A stretch of DNA of 64,000 nucleotides from Alopecurus myosuroides. Taxonomy: Eukaryota; Streptophyta; Magnoliopsida; Poales; Poaceae. How positions within the stretch are numbered: the first letter of the stretch is position 1; each line of letters opens with the position of its first letter. The stretch is from assembly GCA_028641055.1 (NCBI GenBank), contig CM054061.1, positions 54,726,081 through 54,790,080 on the forward strand, in the 5' to 3' direction. The position numbers and the translations under genes were made by a program. Under the pieces are notes generated by a model. It saw nothing but the letters and a program-made list of their open reading frames with translations. It did no database searches and was not told the origin of the DNA. Below, in pieces: positions 57,034-64,000 of the stretch.

Positions 57034-58427
57034 TGATGGTGCAGGTCTTGCACTCGTTGGGAGATACCAAGAGGAAGGTATGATGAGCACAGGAGCAGTT
57101 TTCCCTCAGTAAGAAACCAAGGTTTAATCGACCAATAGGAGGAAGGAGTAACTTCAGAAGGTTGAAGCAGCTGAAATGGCAGGGCGCATTACCGGTTCAG
57201 AAGCAACGTGGAACCTACACAACACAATCAAATCACTTTGCCCCCAACGAAGCAGTGAGGTTTTCAATCTCACCGGCTTTGCTGAACACAAGGAGGTTAA
57301 ACGTATGGTGTGGAAAACAGTAGGAAAACAGTATGAAAGTAGTATGAAAGCAATAGGTGTTTTGTCAGTATGAGGAAAAAGGACCGGGGTCCACAGTTCA
57401 CTAGTGGTGTCTCTCCGTGAAAGATAAATAACATGTGTGGTGAACAAATTACAGCTGGGCAATTGACATAAATGAAGGCTACACCGTAGTGCATATGCAA
57501 GCCATAAAGATTACTATGTGATTCATGTGGGCATTACAACAAAATACATAGACCGTCATCCAAATGCATCTATGTCTAATAATCCACCCTTTGAATATCA
57601 TCCGAACAAACGTTGGGTATTAAGTTGCAAGCAACAGATTATCGCCGTAAGCAAAGTGTGTAATGTAAACAAGAGCTAAACTAGGTAAACACCGTTGTTT
57701 TCTCCCTAATGGCAACATCACATCCTCCATCTGTCACGTTTCTGTCACTTGAGCACAGATGCATAGGAGGCATGAACCCACTATCGAGCATAAATACACG
57801 CCCTTGGAGTTACTAGCATCTACTTGGCCAGAGCATCTACTAACAACGGAGATCATGCAAGATCATAAATAATATATGCATGAAAATAACATGATAGATT
57901 GATCAACATTCATCAGATCCCAGCAAACACAACATGTAGCATTACATAAAGATGATATTGATCATGTTAGGCAGCTCACAAGATCTAAACACGAGGTACA
58001 AAGTGGAGAGAACAACCATCTAGCTAATCCTATGGACCCGTAGTCCAGGGATGAACTACTCACGCATCACTTCGGAGGAGGGAATGATGGTGTAGACCCC
58101 TCCGGTGATGAATTCCCCTCCTGGCAGGGTGCCGGGGAGAGCTCCAGAATCCTCCCGATCTCGGGATGACGATGACAGCGGCCTTGGGTGTTTTTGGGGA
58201 CCAAGTGGTATATTTTTAGGGTTTACATCTCGGGGGTATAAATAGGCGAAAGGGAAAAGGTGGTGGAGGATGGGGATCCCCACACCACCCCATGGCACGG
58301 CCAGGGGGCACGCCGCCCTATGGTGTGGGCCCCCTGAGGCCCCCTCTAGGTCTCTTCGGGACTCCGTGGAACCTTCGGGAATTCTAAGACTTCCAGGCTT
58401 CGAATTTTCCAATTCCGAGAATATTTC
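57034..58427 (-). repeat. 5' LTR of element B (outer end interrupted)
   Basis: The plus text starts TGATGGTGCAGGTC (LTR 3' end) and matches the LTRs of A as far as CCAATTCCGAGAATATTTC. The expected last about 200 bp, to CGTATCA, are missing because the large element at 58428 starts there. Confidence 0.82.
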
Positions 58428-61400
58428 TGTGGGGACCCCAGACTAGCAGTCCGAGACCTCCAGTATGCATACATTCACGATCCCATGATCAGTTAGTCGT
58501 GAACAACATACTCGAGTTGGCGTTGCAGATTACAACATCCACTACACGAATACACGGCTTACACAACTGGTCACACGACTCGGTTGAAAACAACTGCCAC
58601 GCAGGGCAGGAACACACACTAAAATAGCGGAAGCCTTCAAAACACACTCGTGGTAAACCCAAGTCATGTCTTGACTACCTACAGGCTACTGACTCGGAGA
58701 CGTTCCTAGTTTGCACAGCCGTTAGCAACACCATATTCTTCAGGTTCTCCGGGTTTCTGCTCAAAGTCTAGCTAAGACAATAGCCAGGGACGAAACCATT
58801 GTGAGTACATTGGAATGTACTTGCCAGACACTCCGAATGAAAGCTAAACATGCAGGTATGCATATATAAAGGTGGTAGGAAGACTGTAATAAGGGTTCAA
58901 CTAGCCATGATGAATTTAAGACCCATCATAGTTGCACAAGTTTATTTTTCTTTGTTGAAGATGATACTTCAAAAGATATTTAATTTCTCTTGTAGATATA
59001 GCATGTCCACAAGGTTTTGATAAAGAATTCTAAATAAAGAAAACATTTCTCTTTACAAAACTTCTTGGAAGATCACAACTTCAAAAGCATCATTTTCCAG
59101 TACCTCAAAGGTACATTTTTTACCTTGCCACGTACCTCCCAGGTACAATTCCAAAAACACTTTTCAAGCTTTTTGAAAACATTGACACAATGCTAGCTAC
59201 ATGGCCATTCAACTGTTCATGTCTGAGGACGCGGCTATTCTGAATAGTTTTACTCTGCAGAGGTGTAACAATCCACAAGATCCAGTACATCTGTCGTGAA
59301 CAACCACGGGCTGTCCAAGACAGTATGCAAACATCAGATAACTAGTCCTAACTATCCACTATGCAAGTGCTAGTAAATGAATACCTCTTCAACTGGGTTT
59401 GTTCTCCCCGCACTGAGTGAGTTAGCCGTATCGATCCGGTTTCCCCTGACAACACACCGCCATGGCAGGAGACTCAACTGTTGCAACCGGTAGTGAACTT
59501 AATCCCCACACTTTGAATGTCCCATGTTTTTCCTTTCTGGCGACATTTCGGTTCAGGGGACTCTAACCCCTATAGCACATTGAGGTAGACACGGACCAAC
59601 ACCGACAAGCTTTTAGCTATACCCAGTTTCCATATTTGGGTAATGTGGCAGCACGGCATGGTTGTCCGGCGAAGACTAGGTTATGTGTCATTTTTGGAAA
59701 AACAAGTCGAAAACATTTCCTCCTTTACAAACCTCCCTCGGACAAGGTCCCACCTTTCCTCGGGGTTTTTCCAAAGCTTTTGCTTTCCAAAAACATCAAG
59801 TTAAAATGTCCACTAGTGGAATTAAGTGAATGAAGTGATAACACTAAAATATCTAAGGGGCTTGGTAGCACCAAGATTATAAAGTGGATAAAGCATATTA
59901 GATACATAATACAGATAGTGGTATAGTCCACTAAGAAAAATATTTTTTTGAATCAAACTTTTGTATAACTTCGTAAGTAAAACATGCATAATATATAATG
60001 ATAAGTAATACAACGAGCAAGCATTTAGAATGTCTTGCCTTGGCACTGGTCTTGGTCTTGCTCTTGAAATAAACAAGAGTTGTAATAAAAACCTCTCCGT
60101 GAAATAATACTGTCTTCGTTATCTAACGTCGTAAAATAAAACGTAAAACACCCTATCAGAACCAAACAAAGGAAAAAACTTGACAAAAGGTAAACCTACA
60201 GCAAGCATTTCATCAAACAAGTACACTCACAAACAATATTACTAGGGTGCACACCAACAAGCAAAACATGCACAGACAACACACATGAATAACACTGGAA
60301 TAGGTGCTAAGGATCCTCAACCAAAATGGCATGAGTTCAGTGGGTGTGACACTCTCATATCATGCCCAAATAAGGTTAAATGAATCTCTGGTCATTCACG
60401 AGGATGAACAAAATAACAAGAAAACAACCTAGGAACGCATACACATGCATAGGAAAATAATAACAAGCAATACTACAAGCCCATAGTAACACATGCTTTT
60501 CTAAACATGGAGAAATAACATAACCAGTGTCTAAGCAACCTAATAACAGAGACAAATCAATAGCAAACATGTGATGGCATCACTAAATACATGAAAACAA
60601 TCATGGAGCAAAATAACCACTAAAACTAGAGATGGAAAAGGGGCTATTTAGACACACAAACATGCATAACAATAATAGATCATCAAACAAGAATTATTCT
60701 AACATTATGGATCTGTAAGATAGCATCCATATAATAGATAAAACAACACCTATACATGCTAGTAATCTCAAAATAACAATCTAATCAATGCATAAAAATT
60801 TAAGCAAGCAAATAACCACTATGGCAGAAATCACCTAAAATTAGCATAGCATGACAAATTGATCTAGAGCTCACTCAAGCATGAAAGCAAGTATAATATG
60901 CTAGGATAAAAGTATATATGCTATGTAAAAAATACCAAGGCATTCACCCAAGTTATCATAGTAAAATGAGGAATATCAAATTTAACCTATTTTTACTAGG
61001 GAAACAACCCTATGGGAAATAAACTATAGCAACATGTTTTTTACACACATTTTCTTAACATGATAATGACACCATAAAAGCACATCTAAAACATGAATTA
61101 ATAGCCTACACATGCTAGGAATCAATTTTAAAACAAAAACAATATAACACAACAATTTATGAAGTCATAGCAATAATAAGGAGAAAAGGGCTAAACACTA
61201 AATAATTCACCCAACCTATTCTGTAACTTCTAAAATCATGAAAACCTAGTATAATGTGCTCCTAGTCACTAGCAAACCAACACAATTGGATTCGTCTAAA
61301 AAAGCATCACCAATAAAACCAAACAATTCACAGAAGAGCTCTCTGGCCTAAAACTAACATGCATGGCATTGTCACTCAACAACTCAAGTAAACACAAGCT

Positions 61401-64000
61401 CAACTGACACAGATAGATATTATCAAGGGCTACTCAGTACAGTTTAGTTTGCATGTTTTGGATACATAAAACTCAAGTTATTAAATAAATGGTGTTAATG
61501 AGTGCTTCTGCCATTTATTTTATTTCTCCTAAAATACGGCACAAAACATGGATCTGAAAGTTGGAGATGGTTAAGAATTTGTAGATCTAACACTGTGATT
61601 TTTAGTTTGGAAATATTCACTTGTTAGCATTTTTATTTCGAATTAAAGCAAAGCATCAGATCCGGATCTGCAGGAAAACAGAAAAAAACAACAACCTGCA
61701 GAAAGTAAATAGGCCAGATCTGCGAGCTAAGCCGGCCTGTGAGGGGTTCTCCTGCGTGGGAAAGATTTTAAACGTGAGAATGGGTCGTGGCTGGTACAAC
61801 CCATCAACGATGTATCAGGCGAAGGGGTATCGCACCGTCAGTGTCGGATCCGACGGCCAGGAGGCGTCGATGACGACCCGCGCCGGCGGTGACCAAGAGA
61901 CACGGCGGTGTCCACTCTGGCCGCCGATGTGGAATGGTCAGCTCGCCGCCGGGAGATTAGAGATACGCCTTGCTACGAGTACTTCACCAGGAGGCTCAGC
62001 GTGACGAGGCGCATCCCCCTCGCCCACTGGCGTTTGGCGCGAGCATCAAGAACAGAGAGGCCGATAGGGATTGGCGGCTGGCCATCAAAGCCATCCTGGA
62101 ACTAGAACCTGCAAAGGATACAAAACAAAAGAGAGAGGGGCATGAGGTTCCTGAGACCAGAGGGATGCCGAGAGAAGAAATGAGAGGAGATGGGACAGCC
62201 TGAGGCGTTGGCTCAACGGGTCGTGCTCCGTGGCAAGGTCGAACTCGATCTCAATGATTTAGAGGGCCAGGGAGGGGGCTTTTGTGATGGAAGTGCGATT
62301 GAGGTGGAGGGAGAGTAGTGTGACATCGATTAAAGGAAGGTGGAGTCTTGGATTGATCCCACGCCTGAGTTCATTGCGCGGCGTCCACGGAGACCCCGGG
62401 CGTGCTTGCTCGAGCGCAATGAGGCGCTGAGAGCGTGTTAGGGAGGGTCACTGAGGTGAGGAGGTACTCCAGGCGAGAGGTATTGGAAGGAGGAGGTTCG
62501 AGGTGAGCGGGAGCCTAGTGCCAATGCCGACACCCGCAGGTGTTCGAGAGGATCTAGAGGAAGAGGGAGGGCGAGAGGAGACAAATGGGAGGCACGGGTG
62601 TGTTCCTGAGAGGCTCGTGGAGCTAGTAGACGGGTGCACGAAGATCGGCATGCTACCCAGGTGTTGGAACGCGGACGACGTGGTGAGCGTGCTCTAGACA
62701 CCATGGCCAGCTCACGGCTGAGGGGGAAGGAGACAAGGAGAGGGGGTGTGGTTCTTCAAGAGAGTCACAGGGTGCAAATGGAGAGCTTGTGTTGCAAGGG
62801 TTTCACTCGGGATGGACTGGGGTGGTTGATTGAGAAACATGGGGTGATCACCATCCTTGTCCATTAGTAGTTGGCTATGAGAGAGAGAGAGAGATAAAGA
62901 GAGAGGGTTATGGGTGGTAGACCATGTCTAGGAGCTTGGGGAGGGTGTTTTTCATCTCTCGGAACAGGAGAGAGGTGGAGAGAGTCCAATTATTGGCCAG
63001 GATCCTGATGAACTCACTGGTGACAAGAAATACCAGTGGGTTTTTTCTGCTTGTTTTTACAAAAATTTTGAATAGAACATAAGTGAAACATCATGTCCAT
63101 TGGCTAGAGAATCAAAAATGGAGTCTAGGGATGGTGGTCTCAAGTTTTTTTGGAAACATTTCTTTCACAAAATTTTGGAAATTCAAAAAGTACTGAATCT
63201 GTTTTTTAAACGTTTTCTCCAAAATTTTCAACACAACTTGCAAATTTTTTTGTAAAAATAAGTCCCACATGACCATAGGCATGTTGGGTAATTTTTTCAA
63301 GATTTTATAAAATACTTTTCTTCACAAAATATTTAAAAATCCATTTCCGGCCTTTTGGAAAATGGAAAATAATAAATAGTAAAATGTTTTTAAAACAAAT
63401 ATTTTTGAGTTGGTATGAGATAGTACATAATATAGGTATCAAAAGTGATTTTTAATAAACGACTCTTTTGAAAATATTTGAGGCACCAAGAGGAAAAGTG
63501 TGAAAACAGGGGTTTATTTAATAGGCTAAAAGCCATGAGGGAAGAACAATTAAATGGCCATTGGAAAATAAATCGACCATATAGAGGTGATATATAAGTC
63601 ATGAAGATGACAAGGGTAGGTTTATTGGTCTTGAAAACAATAAGGAGTGATTTGGAGCAACATGGACAAAATGCTTCATGATAAAAGAGATATGCTTATT
63701 ATTTTGGGGATGCCTTCAAAAGGACTTTGAAAGATGATACCAAAGGGTTTCAATATCCAAAATAAAAACTTGGATGGGTAACATAGATATAGACAATGAG
63801 ATGTATGATTATTCATTGATGAATAGATCAAGATTTTCCATAAAGTCGTGTCTCCAAAGTTGGAGATTTTTAAGAAAACAAAAGATGTGATGGTCATATG
63901 ATGGAATATGATATTGATGCTTGATCTTGTTATTACTAGGTTTTATTCACTCAAAACAACATACATTCAACAACAAAAAGAAATAAACACTCCACACACT
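58428..64000. mobile_element. Second very large noncoding element (partial, runs off the window)
   Basis: It starts TGTGGGGACC inside the 5' LTR of B. Shared order with 4105-10088: an ACATTCACGATCCC and CGTGAACAACATA block, a GCTAGCTACATGGCCATTCA block (59192), GAGGACGCGGCTATTC (59223), a CAA-rich AT tract (about 60100-61500), a GC-rich block (61690-62880) and an AT-rich tail. No ORF is convincing; the GC-rich frames at 61621-62867 change strand and frame without a domain. A GAGAGA tract lies at 62878-62907. Confidence 0.6.

Larger units (their letters stand above)
52349..58427 (-). mobile_element. LTR retrotransposon B, minus strand, gag plus protease only
   Basis: Read on minus: 5' LTR (58427 to 57034, its outer end interrupted at 58428), PBS, gag, protease remnants, a long noncoding 3' part and a damaged 3' LTR (about 53200 to 52349). 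The LTR and 3' internal region match element A. RT, RNase H and integrase are absent. It inserted into a gypsy pol at 52348. Confidence 0.82.

Overview
The window looks like intergenic, retrotransposon-rich chromosome from a grass, most likely Triticeae or a close Pooideae relative. The LTRs open with TGATACGTC and carry TGGCGCCGTTGCCGGGGA-type primer sites. There are several L1-type LINEs, a GC-rich TIR-transposon remnant and a Mutator-like MITE. No bacterial features, tRNA, rRNA or CRISPR array were seen. The family and clade statements come from recognition, not from a search.

The only convincing host genes are four tiny intronless ORFs (45-48 codons) at 24199-24339, 26437-26583, 40752-40898 and 48272-48409, all on the + strand. 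They are members of the ROTUNDIFOLIA-like/DEVIL (RTFL/DVL) plant peptide family and share an identical 27-residue C-terminal RTF domain. Each sits in a copy of a roughly 2 kb tandem unit. Every unit has the same upstream box (about 350-400 bp before the ATG), the same TATATAAG box, a leader without upstream ATGs and a similar 3' region. All single-base differences inside the RTF-domain codons are synonymous.

Layout. 1-3043: 3' internal part and 3' LTR of an LTR retrotransposon. 3044-4104 and 10089-10297: one older repeat split by a 5984-bp noncoding TG...CA element (4105-10088) that looks like a very large solo LTR. 10298-14611: unassigned and decayed transposon sequence with a reverse-oriented LTR fragment. 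14617-21240: complete non-autonomous LTR retrotransposon A (both LTRs, PBS, a small ORF of unknown function). 21246-22725: GC-rich transposon-like sequence holding a 287-bp retroposed LINE tail. 23180-41720: RTFL units 1-3. Unit 2 is split by LINE-1 (27018-34222, minus strand) and unit 3 by LINE-2 (34785-39815, plus strand). 41996-46307: a 5'-truncated minus-strand LINE carrying a nested plus-strand LINE with a 1003-codon open frame. 47470-49205: RTFL unit 4, with a 201-bp Mutator-like MITE in its 3' flank. 49206-52348: gene-like fragment, LTR-like sequence and a broken Ty3/gypsy pol. 52349-58427: minus-strand element B, the same LTR family as A but coding gag plus protease. 58428-64000: a second copy of the very large LTR-like element, running off the window.

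How the parts relate. The RTFL array came from tandem duplication. Because insertion sites can be compared with the undisturbed paralogous units, the empty sites of both large LINEs and of the MITE can be read directly from this window. The retroelements are decayed or non-autonomous, while all four small peptide ORFs remain open.
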